This document shows, in pieces, positions 47,033 to 56,849 of a DNA stretch of 64,000 bases (position 1 is the stretch's first letter; every line of letters begins with the position of its first letter). Made by a program: the position numbers and the translations under genes. The stretch lies in assembly GCF_023705585.1 (NCBI RefSeq), contig NZ_BOQE01000001.1:248001-312000 (forward strand), given 5' to 3'. The DNA comes from Collibacillus ludicampi (lineage in GTDB: Bacteria > Bacillota > Bacilli > Tumebacillales > BOQE01). A model generated the notes under the pieces. It had not been told where the DNA came from and did no database searches. It saw nothing but the letters and a program-made list of their open reading frames with translations.

Positions 47033-48217
47033 ATGATGGCAAAAATCGAATTGATCGCGACGGCTCCTATGGGGCTGGAAGCGATTGTTGCGCGTGAAGT
47101 GCGTGAACTCGGTTATGATGATGTATCTGTCGATAACGGAAAAGTGACGTTCATCGGCGATGAAGCTGCGATCTGCCGCGCCAATCTCTGGCTACGAACA
47201 GCCGACCGCGTACTTGTGAAGATGGGAGAATTTCGTGCGACAACGTTCGAAGAACTGTTTGAGCAGACGAAAGCACTTCCCTGGCCGGATTGGCTTCCGG
47301 AAGATGCGGAATTTCCCGTAAACGGAAAATCGCACAAGTCACAACTTTCAAGTGTCCCCGCCTGTCAGGGAATCGTGAAAAAAGCGATCGTTGAGAAAAT
47401 GAAGCAACGTTATCGACACGAATGGTTTCAAGAAACGGGACCCCGCTATACCATTGAAGTATCCTTATTAAAAGACATTGCGACACTTACAATCGATACA
47501 AGCGGTCCCGGTCTACACAAACGGGGATACCGAAAATTGGCCGCTGCGGCACCGCTCAAAGAAACACTGGCTGCCGCAATGATTCTCTTAAGCCGCTGGC
47601 GACCTGACCGACCTCTTGTTGACCCCTTCTGCGGTTCCGGAACCATTCCGATTGAAGCAGCCTTGATCGGCCGTAACATCGCGCCGGGACTTGAACGGGA
47701 ATTTGCCGCGGAAAAGTGGCCTATCCTGTCGCATAAACTTTGGCAACAATGCCGCCAGGAAGCATATGACCTCGCCAAGCGCACTCTGCCATTAGAAATT
47801 ATCGGATCGGACATCGACGAGCAAGTCCTTTCATTAGCCCGCCATTCTGCCAAGTGTGCAGGACTAAGCCATGTCGTTCAATTTGCCAACTTGCCGGCAA
47901 ACCGTATGAAAGCGGAAGGCGAATACGGATGCATCATCACAAACCCACCGTACGGAGAACGGTTGGGAGAAAAGACGGAAGTGGAAACCATTTATCGCGA
48001 GCTGGGCCAATTCTGCCGCAAGCTAGAAACATGGTCATTTTTTATCTTGACATCCCATTTCTATTTTGAACAATTATTCGGACGACGCGCCGATAAAAAA
48101 AGAAAACTATACAACGGGCGGATCGAATGCAATCTTTATCAATTTTTCGGACCGCTCCCCCCACGTTCACAGCAGATGAGTTTGCAACAAATGAAAGAAG
48201 AAACGGCAGAAGGATAA
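47033..48217 (+). CDS. THUMP-domain class I rRNA methyltransferase (YpsC/RlmL-N type)
   Basis: A 394-residue SAM-dependent RNA (guanine-N2) methyltransferase. The N-terminal ferredoxin-like and THUMP parts run from IELIATAPMGLEAIVAREVR to PRYTIEVSLLKDIATLTIDT, followed by LHKRGYRKLAAAAPLKETLA, motif I VDPFCGSGTIPIEAALI, and catalytic CIITNPPYGERLGE. YpsC-type proteins are predicted to methylate 23S rRNA. The double ATG start has only a weak GGATG site. Single gene. Confidence 0.92.
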   Translation: MMAKIELIATAPMGLEAIVAREVRELGYDDVSVDNGKVTFIGDEAAICRANLWLRTADRVLVKMGEFRATTFEELFEQTKALPWPDWLPEDAEFPVNGKSHKSQLSSVPACQGIVKKAIVEKMKQRYRHEWFQETGPRYTIEVSLLKDIATLTIDTSGPGLHKRGYRKLAAAAPLKETLAAAMILLSRWRPDRPLVDPFCGSGTIPIEAALIGRNIAPGLEREFAAEKWPILSHKLWQQCRQEAYDLAKRTLPLEIIGSDIDEQVLSLARHSAKCAGLSHVVQFANLPANRMKAEGEYGCIITNPPYGERLGEKTEVETIYRELGQFCRKLETWSFFILTSHFYFEQLFGRRADKKRKLYNGRIECNLYQFFGPLPPRSQQMSLQQMKEETAEG

Positions 48218-48223
48218 ATCATC

Positions 48224-48292
48224 ATGCGGGAACCCATTTGCACTCGAACACCGGCAAACTTTCACCTTTCGAACGCAAAGAGGTTCCCGCCG
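48224..48292. other. GCGGGAACC inverted repeat between convergent genes
   Basis: GCGGGAACC (about 48228) and GGTTCCCGC (about 48283) face each other across 45 nt between the methyltransferase and the regulator, which converge here. No T tract follows, so a terminator role is uncertain. Confidence 0.35.
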
Positions 48293-48306
48293 CAAACTTA
48301 TCACTA

Positions 48307-49749
48307 CTATCGCGGAATCCCGTATTTCTTCAGTTTATATTGCAGCAATTGCCTGCTAATTCCAAGTAACCGGGCCGCTCCTGAAATATTTCCGTGAGTG
48401 GACTGAAGTGCCTCGACGATTCGTTCACGTTCGTTTTCACGCGATAACAGCGAACCGCTATCAAACATATCCTCTACGACCTTTTCGTTTTCGCTAGGAT
48501 TCTCATCATTCTTTTTGATCTCTTTTTCCAATTGGACACGAAAATAGGGAGCCAGGTGTTCCATTTTCAGTTGGCGTTCCCTTTGTACCATGTTCAATGC
48601 CCCTTCGATCACATGTTCCAACTGACGAACGTTTCCAGGCCAGGAGTAACGCATAAAAGCATCGAGCAACTCATCGGAAATCTCCCTTACATCAGTGCCT
48701 ACCCGTTTGTTGCAGGTATGAAGAAACGCTTGAACCAATTCCGGGATATCTTCTTTTCGCTCGCGCAATGGTGGAATGTGAATGCATACCACTCCTAAAC
48801 GATAATACAGGTCTTCTCTTAACAGCCCCTTTTTAACCGCCTGTATCGGATCAATGTTGATCGTTGCGATCACGCGGACATCGACATCGGTCGCCTGTGT
48901 CGCTCCGATCCTTTGGATTTGCCCTTCTTGCAAAACGCGCAATAGTTTGGCTTGTACAGCAACGTTCATCGTGTGAATCTCATCGAGGAGCAATGTCCCG
49001 CCGCGCGCTTGTTCAAAAATTCCAGGCCTGTCGATCGCACCTGTAAAGCTCCCTTTTTTTGTACCAAAGAGAATCCCTTCCATAAGCGATTCCGGTATGG
49101 CGGAACAGTTTTGTGCAATGAAGGGGAATCCTGCTCTCGCACTCGCATTATGTATGCTTTGTGCGACCATTTCTTTTCCTGTTCCCGTTTCCCCGTAGAT
49201 TAAAATGGTCGAATGACTTCTGGCGGCTCTTTTTGCATACTCAATCGCTTCCTGAAATGCAGGGCTTCTGCCGATGATCATGTCAAATGTAAAACGCGTG
49301 TTATTGGAATCGCTTTTTCCTCGTGAAGGCAACCCGTACGCTTTGCTGTTCTGTATCATCTGATCGGTTAGTCTTTTCACTTCGCTGATATCCTGTGCTA
49401 ACTCAAGGGCACCGATCAATTCGTTTTCAAGATAAATAGGATATGTGCGATTGACGGTCGTGATCTCTTTGCCTTTGACGGTAAAGTATGTTTGTCTCTG
49501 CTCTCCAACAGGCCGCCCTGTCTGTATGGCCTTGAGCAATGTACTCGTTTCAGCCGTTAATGAAGGAAGAACCTCACGTATATCTTTGTGTAAGACTTCT
49601 TCAATTGTGAGACCCTCAAGTTCAGACATTTTTTTATTGTAAAGAAGCGTTTTACCCGATGTATCAATCACGTGAATACCTTCGTCCAACAAATCGAGGA
49701 CAGCTTCATAACATTTCATCATCTGTTCGAGTCTACTTCTTTCTTTCAT
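48307..49749 (-). CDS. RocR-like sigma-54-dependent activator
   Basis: A 480-residue enhancer-binding protein. An N-terminal PAS sensor (LDEGIHVIDTSGKTLLYNKK) is followed by the AAA+ domain with Walker A GETGTGKEMVAQSIH, the sigma-54 contact loop as GSFTGA (normally GAFTGA, Ser is common in this group), Walker B GGTLLLDEIH and the arginine-finger region REDLYYRLGVV. The C-terminal Fis HTH is NISGAARLLGISRQLLQYKL. The ATG at 49749 has GAGGGGG upstream; longer frames run into the repeat DNA. It is divergent from rocD, whose -24/-12 promoter it most likely activates. Confidence 0.9.
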   Translation of the reverse strand: MKERSRLEQMMKCYEAVLDLLDEGIHVIDTSGKTLLYNKKMSELEGLTIEEVLHKDIREVLPSLTAETSTLLKAIQTGRPVGEQRQTYFTVKGKEITTVNRTYPIYLENELIGALELAQDISEVKRLTDQMIQNSKAYGLPSRGKSDSNNTRFTFDMIIGRSPAFQEAIEYAKRAARSHSTILIYGETGTGKEMVAQSIHNASARAGFPFIAQNCSAIPESLMEGILFGTKKGSFTGAIDRPGIFEQARGGTLLLDEIHTMNVAVQAKLLRVLQEGQIQRIGATQATDVDVRVIATINIDPIQAVKKGLLREDLYYRLGVVCIHIPPLRERKEDIPELVQAFLHTCNKRVGTDVREISDELLDAFMRYSWPGNVRQLEHVIEGALNMVQRERQLKMEHLAPYFRVQLEKEIKKNDENPSENEKVVEDMFDSGSLLSRENERERIVEALQSTHGNISGAARLLGISRQLLQYKLKKYGIPR

Positions 49750-49788
49750 AAATACGGCTTCCCCCTCTGCCCTCCATTCTAACATATC

Positions 49789-49825
49789 TGCAAAAACGCA
49801 CACTTTTTTGCGCCTGCTTTTTGCA
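49789..49825. promoter_or_regulatory. Candidate upstream activating sequence for the RocR-like activator
   Basis: TGCAAAAA (49789-49796), TTTTTTGCG (49804-49812) and TTTTTGCA (49818-49825) form spaced inverted half-sites about 400 bp upstream of the sigma-54 promoter and 40-75 bp before the activator gene. The layout fits an enhancer for both genes, but is inferred. Confidence 0.45.
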
Positions 49826-49857
49826 CTCCTTTGCGGTAAAAGCCCATAAGAAGGTTT

Positions 49858-50186
49858 AGTGCTTGGGCGGGTGTATCGCTTAGTGCTTGGGTTCAATGAA
49901 GGTCGTCTACGTGCATATACTTTGCGCTCATGCTCCGTGAAGGTCGTCATTGCGGGCATATGCTTGGCGTTCATGCTCCGTGGAGGTCGTCTCGCTCGGA
50001 ATATTTTTAGTTGTTGCGAGACGACCTCCAAAGTCGCTGTTTCACGCCAAGCATATGCCCCTTAAACGTTCCAAAGGAAGCGAGACGACCTTCAAAGTCG
50101 CTATTACGCGCAATGCATATACCCTTTTACATTCGAAAGGAAGTGAGACGAACTCCAAAGTCGCTTTCTCACGCAAAGCATCACGT
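49858..50186 (+). repeat. Nested palindromic intergenic repeat, copy 4
   Basis: Same orientation as copy 1, with leader AGTGCTTGGGCGGGTGTATC. It holds two left arms and three right arms. The innermost pair is GCATATGCTTGGCGT (49956-49970) with GCATATGCCAAGC-type complement ACGCCAAGCATATGC (50044-50058), with GTGGAGGTCGTCTCGC and GCGAGACGACCTCC inside. Further right arms at about 50080-50125 and 50147-50180 each repeat GAGACGA(C/A)CT.CAAAGTCGCT. It lies between the probable enhancer and the rocD promoter. Confidence 0.85.
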
Positions 50187-50222
50187 CCTATTCGAGTGGA
50201 TGTTATATAGAGAAAAGTTATA

Positions 50223-50238
50223 TGGCATGAATTTTGCA
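50223..50238 (+). promoter_or_regulatory. Sigma-54 (-24/-12) promoter of rocD
   Basis: TGGCATGAATTTTGCA matches the consensus TGGCACG-N4-TTGCW; GG and GC are separated by exactly 10 nt. It lies about 95 bp upstream of the rocD start and faces a sigma-54 activator gene. Confidence 0.9.
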
Positions 50239-50330
50239 TATAATGATTTTTGATTGTTTCGCATAGAAACAAGGCGTAAAAGCCACCATGCAAACAGACG
50301 ACAAATACATACATTTTGGGAGTGATACTC

Positions 50331-51521
50331 ATGAAAACACAAGAACTGATCACCCTGACGGAAACATACGGTGCACATAATTATCATCCGCTTCCTATTG
50401 TCATTTCGAAAGCGGAAGGTGTTTGGGTGGAAGACCCGGAAGGAAAGAAATATATGGATATGCTGAGTGCATATTCGGCAGTAAATCAAGGGCACCGTCA
50501 TCCCAAGATCATTCGTGCTTTAAAAGAACAGGCTGACCGCGTCACACTTACATCGCGAGCTTTTCACAATGACCAACTGGGACCGTTTTATAAGAAACTC
50601 TGTGAAATCACTGGAAAGAATATGATTCTGCCAATGAACACGGGAGCCGAAGCGGTGGAAACCGCAGTGAAAGCTGTTCGCCGTTGGGCGTATGAAGTGA
50701 AAAAAGTTCCCGAAAATCAGGCGGAGATCATCGTATGTAGCGGGAATTTCCACGGTCGAACACTTACCGTTATTTCCTTCTCCTCCGAGCCGGAATACAA
50801 ACGTGGTTTCGGACCTTTTACACCCGGTTTCAAAATCGTCCCCTATGGTGACATCGAAGCATTGCGTGAGGCCATTACACCGAACACGGCTGCATTTCTC
50901 ATCGAGCCGATTCAAGGGGAGGCCGGCATCATTATTCCGCCAAAAGGCTATCTGCGGGATGCTTATGAGCTCTGCAAACAAAATGACGTTCTCTTTGTCG
51001 CTGACGAGATTCAGACGGGATTCGGCAGAACCGGAAAAATGTTCGCCTGTGATTGGGAAGATGTGAAACCGGATGTCTATGTTCTGGGAAAAGCACTGGG
51101 CGGTGGCGTCATGCCAATCTCAGCGGTAGCGGCCGACAAGAGTGTTTTGAGTGTTTTCGATCCCGGTTCCCATGGCTCTACTTTCGGCGGAAATCCGCTG
51201 GCATGCGCTTGCGCAATTGCTGCACTCGAGGTCGTTGAAGAAGAAAATCTCGTGCAAAGGTCATTGGAATTGGGTGAGTATTTCCTGGAAAATCTTCAAA
51301 AGATCAAAAATCCTGTGATCAAAGAAATCCGTGGCAGGGGCCTCTTCATTGGTGTTGAACTAACAACGAACGCTCGCCCCTATTGTGAAAAGTTGAAAGA
51401 GGATGGGCTCCTCTGTAAAGAAACACATGAGAACGTGATCCGTTTTGCTCCTCCGCTTATCATCTCAAAAGAACAGTTGGATTGGGCAATCGACCGGATT
51501 ACGAAGGTCTTCTCTGCATAA
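50331..51521 (+). CDS. rocD: Ornithine aminotransferase
   Basis: A 396-residue class III PLP aminotransferase that converts ornithine and 2-oxoglutarate to glutamate semialdehyde and glutamate in arginine breakdown. It starts [20 protein letters not shown] with [21 protein letters not shown] motif [30 protein letters not shown] and the Schiff-base Lys in [15 protein letters not shown]; the tail [17 protein letters not shown] is typical. The ATG at 50331 (GGGAGTGATACTC) is preferred. It is driven by the sigma-54 promoter and RocR-like activator, so it should be induced by arginine or ornithine. Confidence 0.96.
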   Translation: MKTQELITLTETYGAHNYHPLPIVISKAEGVWVEDPEGKKYMDMLSAYSAVNQGHRHPKIIRALKEQADRVTLTSRAFHNDQLGPFYKKLCEITGKNMILPMNTGAEAVETAVKAVRRWAYEVKKVPENQAEIIVCSGNFHGRTLTVISFSSEPEYKRGFGPFTPGFKIVPYGDIEALREAITPNTAAFLIEPIQGEAGIIIPPKGYLRDAYELCKQNDVLFVADEIQTGFGRTGKMFACDWEDVKPDVYVLGKALGGGVMPISAVAADKSVLSVFDPGSHGSTFGGNPLACACAIAALEVVEEENLVQRSLELGEYFLENLQKIKNPVIKEIRGRGLFIGVELTTNARPYCEKLKEDGLLCKETHENVIRFAPPLIISKEQLDWAIDRITKVFSA

Positions 51522-51625
51522 TCAATTCAGTAAGAGGGGCGGCTCGGCCCCGTCTTTTCACACCTTCGTATGTACCTTTACGGATAAGCGGTTCATGTTG
51601 CAAACCCATGCCGAGCGCTCGAATA

Positions 51626-51660
51626 GAAAGAAAAACACCCGAACCCGGGTGTTTTTCTTT
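51626..51660. terminator. Bidirectional terminator after rocD
   Basis: AAAGAAAAACACCCG-AA-CCCGGGTGTTTTTCTTT-type hairpin with A and T tracts on both sides. It serves rocD on the plus strand and the small gene at 51680-51787 on the minus strand. Confidence 0.88.
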
Positions 51661-51679
51661 CCAAATTCTAATATTCAAA

Positions 51680-51787
51680 TTAAAAATGATGGCTATGTTC
51701 CTCATAGTTCCTGGCTGATTTGTAAGCGAACCATAAGACAACCAAAGTAGATACAGCCATGACGGACATTAACACAAAGTAACCCAT
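51680..51787 (-). CDS. Small single-span membrane protein (35 residues)
   Basis: MGYFVLMSVMAVSTLVVLWF forms one membrane helix, followed by AYKSARNYEEHSHHF with a His-rich end. An AAGGAGAGAGAAAG site precedes the ATG and a terminator follows, so it is a complete transcription unit. No named family recognised; it resembles small subunits attached to larger membrane complexes. Confidence 0.65.
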   Translation of the reverse strand: MGYFVLMSVMAVSTLVVLWFAYKSARNYEEHSHHF

Positions 51788-51871
51788 CTTTCTCTCTCCT
51801 TGTCTCAATATCAATGACTTGAATACATTATACAACAGAGTTATTCGCTTGTTTTTGATCGTTTTATGAAT

Positions 51872-53658
51872 CTATTTACTAAATTGCTTTCGGTACAGTT
51901 CCGCATAGAGCCCATTGTTGGCTAGCAGTTCATGATGAGTTCCCTGTTCAACGACACGCCCGTCAGCAATCACAAAAATCTGATCGGCAGAGAGGATCGT
52001 CGACAAACGATGGGCAATGACGATCGAAGTTCTCTCTTTCATCAATTCATCCAATGCGGCTTGCACTAACGACTCCGAGTGGGAATCGAGTGCGGAGGTC
52101 GCTTCATCGAGGATAAGGATCTTCGGATTCTTAAGGATCACCCGCGCGATCGCAATCCTTTGTTTTTCCCCGCCGGAGAGCTTATATCCCCGTTCCCCCA
52201 CGACCGTTTCATACCCTTCCGGCAAGCTCATGATCAATTCATGAATCGATGCCGCTTTTGCGGCTGCGATCATCTCTTCTTCGGAAGCATGAGGATTTCC
52301 ATATAAAAGGTTTTCCCGGATTGTTGCATGAAAGAGAAACGTCTCCTGTGTAACCAGACCGATATGATCGCTCAATGAACGCAACGATACATCACGCACA
52401 TCATGTCCGTCGATCAACACACGTCCCTTTGACACGTCATAAAAGCGGGGAATCAAACCGGACAGTGTCGTTTTACCGGAACCGGAAGGTCCTACGAGAG
52501 CCACGACTTGCCCCGGCTCGATCGTCAAAGATATATCATGCAGGATCTCCCGTTCCTCCTGATAATGAAAACATACATGATCAAACACAATGTGTCCCTT
52601 AACGGAAGACAAGTGAACCGCGTCGGGCCGCTCCTCGACGTCTACAGGTATATCTAAATATTCAAAAAGGCGTTCAAAGAGTGCGATCGAACCTAATACA
52701 TTCACTTGCACGTTCGTCAATGCGGATATAGGTCCATACAATCGTGTCAACAAGGCGGTAAAGGCAACAACTGTCCCGAGAGACAGGTGATTCTGGATCA
52801 CCGCCCAACCGCCGAATCCATAAATAATGGCGGGCCCAGCCGTCGAAATGATTCCGATAAACACAAAAACCAACGCCCGATCATCGATTGGCGAATTTGC
52901 AACTGCATCAATTGCCTGTTTAACTCAGCGAATCGTTTCGCTTCCCACTCATAGCGGCCAAACGCTTTCACCAGAATCGCGCCGCTTACTGACAAAGTTT
53001 CCTGCATGAGTGATGAGAGTTCGCCCATCTTCTCTTGCGTGGCTTTTTTCGCGTGAAAATTCAATCGCCCCACACGCTTCGTCGGAATGATGAAAACCGG
53101 AAGGATCAAGAGCGATAATGTTGCCAAGTAGGGATCCAATGCATACATCGTTGCTAACGTGCTTACAGCAATGATGAGATTGCTCAGGGAATTGGAAATC
53201 GTGTCGGTAACCACTGCCTGTAAGCCATTCACATCGTTATTGACTCGCGACATGATGTCCCCGGTCTTATTGTTTGTAAAAAATTGGATAGACATCCGGT
53301 GAAGATGACTATACATCTGATTCCGGATATCGAACATCACTCCCTGGCCGATTCGGGTATTTAAATAGGTCTGAACCACGCCGACCACTCCGCCACCGAT
53401 CGCCGCGATCACCATGCCAATGATTAAAAGCAACAGATAAGCGGTCTTCTTCTGAGGGATCGCTATGTCGATGATTTGTTTGATCAAGACCGGCTGCAAA
53501 AGTCCCAATCCGGCAGATATCAGAATGCAGCCAACGGATAGAAACAAGAGCTTTCGATAGGGATAAAAATAACGGATGATGCGAAGGAGTGATTCCTTAC
53601 GAATCGGCGTCTCTGTGGTTCGTTCTCCCCAATCATAAGTCGTAAACACACGATTCAT
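51872..53658 (-). pseudogene. ABC exporter (TM + ATPase) with a -1 frameshift
   Basis: A single half-transporter of about 595 residues in two frames. The N-terminal part (53658 to about 52870) has the type 1 exporter TM domain, from SLLRIIRYFYPYRKLLFLSV to MGELSSLMQETLSVSGAILV. The second part has the last helices and the ATPase with Walker A GPSGSGKTTLSG, Q-loop VTQETF, signature LSGGEKQRIAIAR, Walker B ILILDEATSALD and H-loop IAHRLST. The frames meet at a run of five T (52865-52869), where six T would give IGRWFFVFIGII. Otherwise it looks functional (lipid/drug exporter), so a sequence error or slippage site is possible. Confidence 0.85.
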
Positions 53659-53732
53659 ATGTACAGAATTCCTTCCGAAAATAAGTGTATAGATTTTTAT
53701 TTTACACCATTTTATGAAAAGGAGAATACGGT

Positions 53733-53767
53733 AACGAAAAACAAGAGGCCCCTTGCAAGGAGCCCCT
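53733..53767 (-). terminator. Terminator of oppA
   Basis: Minus-strand AAGGGGCTCCTT and AAGGGGCCTCTT pair over 12 positions (two wobbles), followed by GTTTTTCG, about 10 nt after the stop. Confidence 0.8.
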
Positions 53768-53776
53768 TGAAAACGA

Positions 53777-55399
53777 TTATTCGACAGATGCCCATTTCAA
53801 ATCCCATTCGGCACCGTACGGGAAGAATACCAGGTTCTTCACATTCGGTCTTACCAGATAGGAATATGCACGGAAGTTGACAGGAGCGACAGGCATTTTT
53901 TCCGCCAGGATCTTTTCTGCTTCAACGAGTTCTTGGGTACGTTTAACCGGATCCGTTTCTTCTTTCGCTTTTTCGATCAGTTGATCGTATTGTGGATCCT
54001 TAAATTGGCTTTCATCGAAAGGAGAAGTAGATTCATGTAAGTCCATGAATGTCATCGGATCGTTGTAGTCGGCTCCCCAGTTGAATAATAACAAATCAAA
54101 CTGGCGCTTATCGCCGCGGTCAAGGCGTAACTTATGCGGAAGCGGTTCAATCGTCACATCGATACCCAAGTTTTTCTTCCATTGTCCTTGGATGAATTCC
54201 ATCGCCTTCTTGCCGTCTTCCGTATCATCCCCTGTCAGTTTGAGGTTCGGGAAGGAAGACAAACCGGCTTCTTTCAATCCTTCCTGCAATAACTCTTTCG
54301 CTTTCACCGGATCATATTTAGGCAATACGTCTCCGGCAATATCGCGGAACTGTTTGCCGCCTGTTTCCTGTGTACCGTATGGAACAAAGCCGGTCGGCGG
54401 TTTACTGCCGTCATGGAAAACAGAATCCGACAATGCCGCTCGGTCGATCGACAAAGCTAGTGCCTTGCGAATCTTCTCATTTTTCAGTGCCGGAACCGCC
54501 TCGTTCATTTCTACATATGTAATATAGAGTTGCGGGACAACTTGATAGTCGGGTTTGCCCTTCCAAAGATCCACTTGGTCTCGGGTGATACGTGCAACAT
54601 CGATTTCTTTCGATTGATAGAGATTCGCCAGAGTATTATTGTCAGCGGCGATTTGCACTTGAACCTTGTCTAATTTCACATGGTCTTTGTCCCAATATTT
54701 ATCGTTTTTCACGAGAGTCAGGCTTTGCTCGTGATCCCATTTTTCCAGCTTGAATGGCCCGTTGCTCAATACCTTATCCGCGTCCGCCCCGTACGTGTCC
54801 CCATATTTCTCAACAAATTCTTTCTTTTGCGGGAAGAAAGGCGGGAAAGAAAGCTGTGCGGTCATAAATGGAATCGGATGTTCCAAAGTAAATTGCAATG
54901 TTTTGTCATCGAGTGCTTTGACTTGTACTTGATCGGCAGTTCCTTTGCCCTCATTATAAGCTTGCCCGCCTTTAATCCATGCCAGCATGAACGAGTACTG
55001 GGATTTCGTCTTCGGGTCAAGCGTCCGTTTCCATGCATACTCGAAATCATGAGCGGTGATCGGAGAACCGTCAGACCAAGTAATATTATCCTTTAATTTG
55101 ATCTTGTACGTTTTGCCGCCATTGGTGATCTCAGGCATGCCTGCCGCTAATGCGGGTTCCGGTTTTCCGTCCTTGTTCAGACGATATAGACCTTCATTGA
55201 TCGCATTCAAAATATCGAAAGTGACGGCAGCATCCGCTTTTGCTGAATCCATGGCCTGCGGTTCCGCAAGCAAAGTCATTTTAAGGGTTCCTTTATCCCC
55301 ACCGTTTGCAGAAGTTCCAGTACTCCCCCCACAACCGGTCGTCAGGCCGGTCAATACACTCGTTGTAACACCAAGTGCTATCCACTTGGATAATTTCAT
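53777..55399 (-). CDS. Oligopeptide ABC transporter substrate-binding lipoprotein
   Basis: A 540-residue SBP_bac_5 family lipoprotein (OppA/DppE type) that captures peptides outside the membrane. Signal peptide with lipobox LTTGC, mature part GGSTGTSANGG, then LKMTLLAEPQAMDSAKADAA, KIKLKDNITWSDGSPITAHD, YAWKRTLDPKTKSQY and GPFKLEKWDHEQSL, all usual. The ATG at 55399 with AAGGAGTGTGGGTATA is preferred over 55465. No permease or ATPase genes are next to it, so it must work with a transporter encoded elsewhere. Lgt (33516) is the enzyme that would lipidate it. Confidence 0.94.
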   Translation of the reverse strand: MKLSKWIALGVTTSVLTGLTTGCGGSTGTSANGGDKGTLKMTLLAEPQAMDSAKADAAVTFDILNAINEGLYRLNKDGKPEPALAAGMPEITNGGKTYKIKLKDNITWSDGSPITAHDFEYAWKRTLDPKTKSQYSFMLAWIKGGQAYNEGKGTADQVQVKALDDKTLQFTLEHPIPFMTAQLSFPPFFPQKKEFVEKYGDTYGADADKVLSNGPFKLEKWDHEQSLTLVKNDKYWDKDHVKLDKVQVQIAADNNTLANLYQSKEIDVARITRDQVDLWKGKPDYQVVPQLYITYVEMNEAVPALKNEKIRKALALSIDRAALSDSVFHDGSKPPTGFVPYGTQETGGKQFRDIAGDVLPKYDPVKAKELLQEGLKEAGLSSFPNLKLTGDDTEDGKKAMEFIQGQWKKNLGIDVTIEPLPHKLRLDRGDKRQFDLLLFNWGADYNDPMTFMDLHESTSPFDESQFKDPQYDQLIEKAKEETDPVKRTQELVEAEKILAEKMPVAPVNFRAYSYLVRPNVKNLVFFPYGAEWDLKWASVE

Positions 55400-55593
55400 T
55401 ATACCCACACTCCTTAACAATTCTAATTTTATAAATTGGTGCAACAATGTTGTAATATTCGTCACGAAAATGTAACATTCCTTCTTCGTACGAAAAAATT
55501 ATTTACGCAAAATAATTTTTTTGTGTATGTTACAATAACATCGATAACTAGCGGTTCTCGTTCGAACTTGTGCTCGCCATAGGAGGAAAGAAC

Positions 55594-56700
55594 ATGTTGA
55601 TGGTCACACGGGATACTTCTTTGAGAAATATTGAGGAGAAAGTCATGCATGGTGAGCGCCTCTCGTTTGATGACGGCGTTCGCTTGTTGCGATCGCCCGA
55701 CCTTTTGCAAATCGGCGCGTTGGCGGATATCGTTAGACGGCGCAAAAATGGGGACGCCGCTTACTTCATTTATAACACGCATTTGAATTACACAAACGTG
55801 TGTTACTTGGATTGCAAATTATGCGCATTCGGCATCAAACCCGACCAACCAAACGCATACACACTCTCTTTGGAACAGATTGAGCAAAAGTACATCGAGA
55901 TGGCCCCCAAGGGATTCACGGAACTTCACATCGTTGGCGGTGTCAACGCGAAATTGCCATTTCATTACTATGAGGAAATGATGCGTTTGGCCAAAAAACA
56001 CATGCCAAAGATCCACGTACAAGCATTTACCGCGGTAGAAATCGATTATATCGCGCGAACGGCTAAAATGACCCCGGAGGAAGCGTTACACCGTCTCCAT
56101 GCAGCTGGATTGGATTCGATTCTAGGAGGCGGAGCGGAAATTTTTGATCCGGAGATTCGCAAAATTATCTCTGGTCATAAGACATCGGCCGATCGCTGGT
56201 TTCACATTCATGAAACGGCACACCGATTAGGAATCCGGACGAATGCTTCCATTTTGTACGGGCATATCGAAAAAGAAGAACACGTCATCGATCATCTCAT
56301 TCGGTTACGCGAACTTCAGGATAAAACCGGCGGGTTCAGCGCCTTCTTCCCGTTCTCTTTCCATCCGGATAACACCGCGCTTGCAAGAGAATACAATATC
56401 AAGGAGACGACAACGGGCTGGTACGATCTGAAATTGTTGGCAGTCGCTCGCCTTATGCTCGATAACTTCGATCATATCCGCTCGTTTTGGATGATGATCG
56501 GCAATAAAATGGCGCAGGTTTCTCTCGCTTTTGGCGTCGATGATCTGGACGGGACCGTGATGGAGGAACAGATCGTCCATGCTGCCGGTTCCGAATCCGC
56601 CCAATACACACCGAAAGACTCATTTATCCGTATGATCAAGGAAGCGGGAAGAGTCCCTGTCGAACGCGATACATTATATAACGTAATCCGTACCTATTAA
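55594..56700 (+). CDS. mqnE: Aminodeoxyfutalosine synthase
   Basis: A 368-residue radical SAM enzyme of the futalosine menaquinone pathway; it joins the 3-enolpyruvyl benzoate unit with SAM-derived adenosine. Cluster motif CYLDCKLC in NYTNVCYLDCKLCAFGIKP, then HIVGGVNAKLPFHYYEEMM, AFTAVEIDYIA, DSILGGGAEIF and FFPFSFHPDNTALA, which separate MqnE from MqnC. The ATG at 55594 has AGGAGGAAAGAAC upstream. No other mqn gene is in the window. The pathway is absent from Bacillus subtilis, which supports another Bacillales family. Confidence 0.92.
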   Translation: MLMVTRDTSLRNIEEKVMHGERLSFDDGVRLLRSPDLLQIGALADIVRRRKNGDAAYFIYNTHLNYTNVCYLDCKLCAFGIKPDQPNAYTLSLEQIEQKYIEMAPKGFTELHIVGGVNAKLPFHYYEEMMRLAKKHMPKIHVQAFTAVEIDYIARTAKMTPEEALHRLHAAGLDSILGGGAEIFDPEIRKIISGHKTSADRWFHIHETAHRLGIRTNASILYGHIEKEEHVIDHLIRLRELQDKTGGFSAFFPFSFHPDNTALAREYNIKETTTGWYDLKLLAVARLMLDNFDHIRSFWMMIGNKMAQVSLAFGVDDLDGTVMEEQIVHAAGSESAQYTPKDSFIRMIKEAGRVPVERDTLYNVIRTY

Positions 56701-56721
56701 TTTGAAGAACGTTTTCACACG

Positions 56722-56749
56722 AGCACTCTGTTATTCAGGGTGCTTTTTT
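56722..56749 (+). terminator. Terminator of mqnE
   Basis: AGCACTCTG, short loop, CAGGGTGCT, then TTTTTT, 20 nt after the mqnE stop. Confidence 0.88.
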
Positions 56750-56849
56750 AATTACGGAAAAACCCGGTTGGTTTGGCATCATTCGATGCGTGTTCCTGCG
56801 GATAAAAGGGAAACACTAATAACGCTTAAGTAGAAAGGAGGATGAATAG

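Noticed and set aside
49750-50031. Longer RocR-like frame up to 50031
   Set aside because: The extra 94 codons read through the palindromic repeat and basic low-complexity sequence. The ATG at 49749 begins the normal PAS domain.
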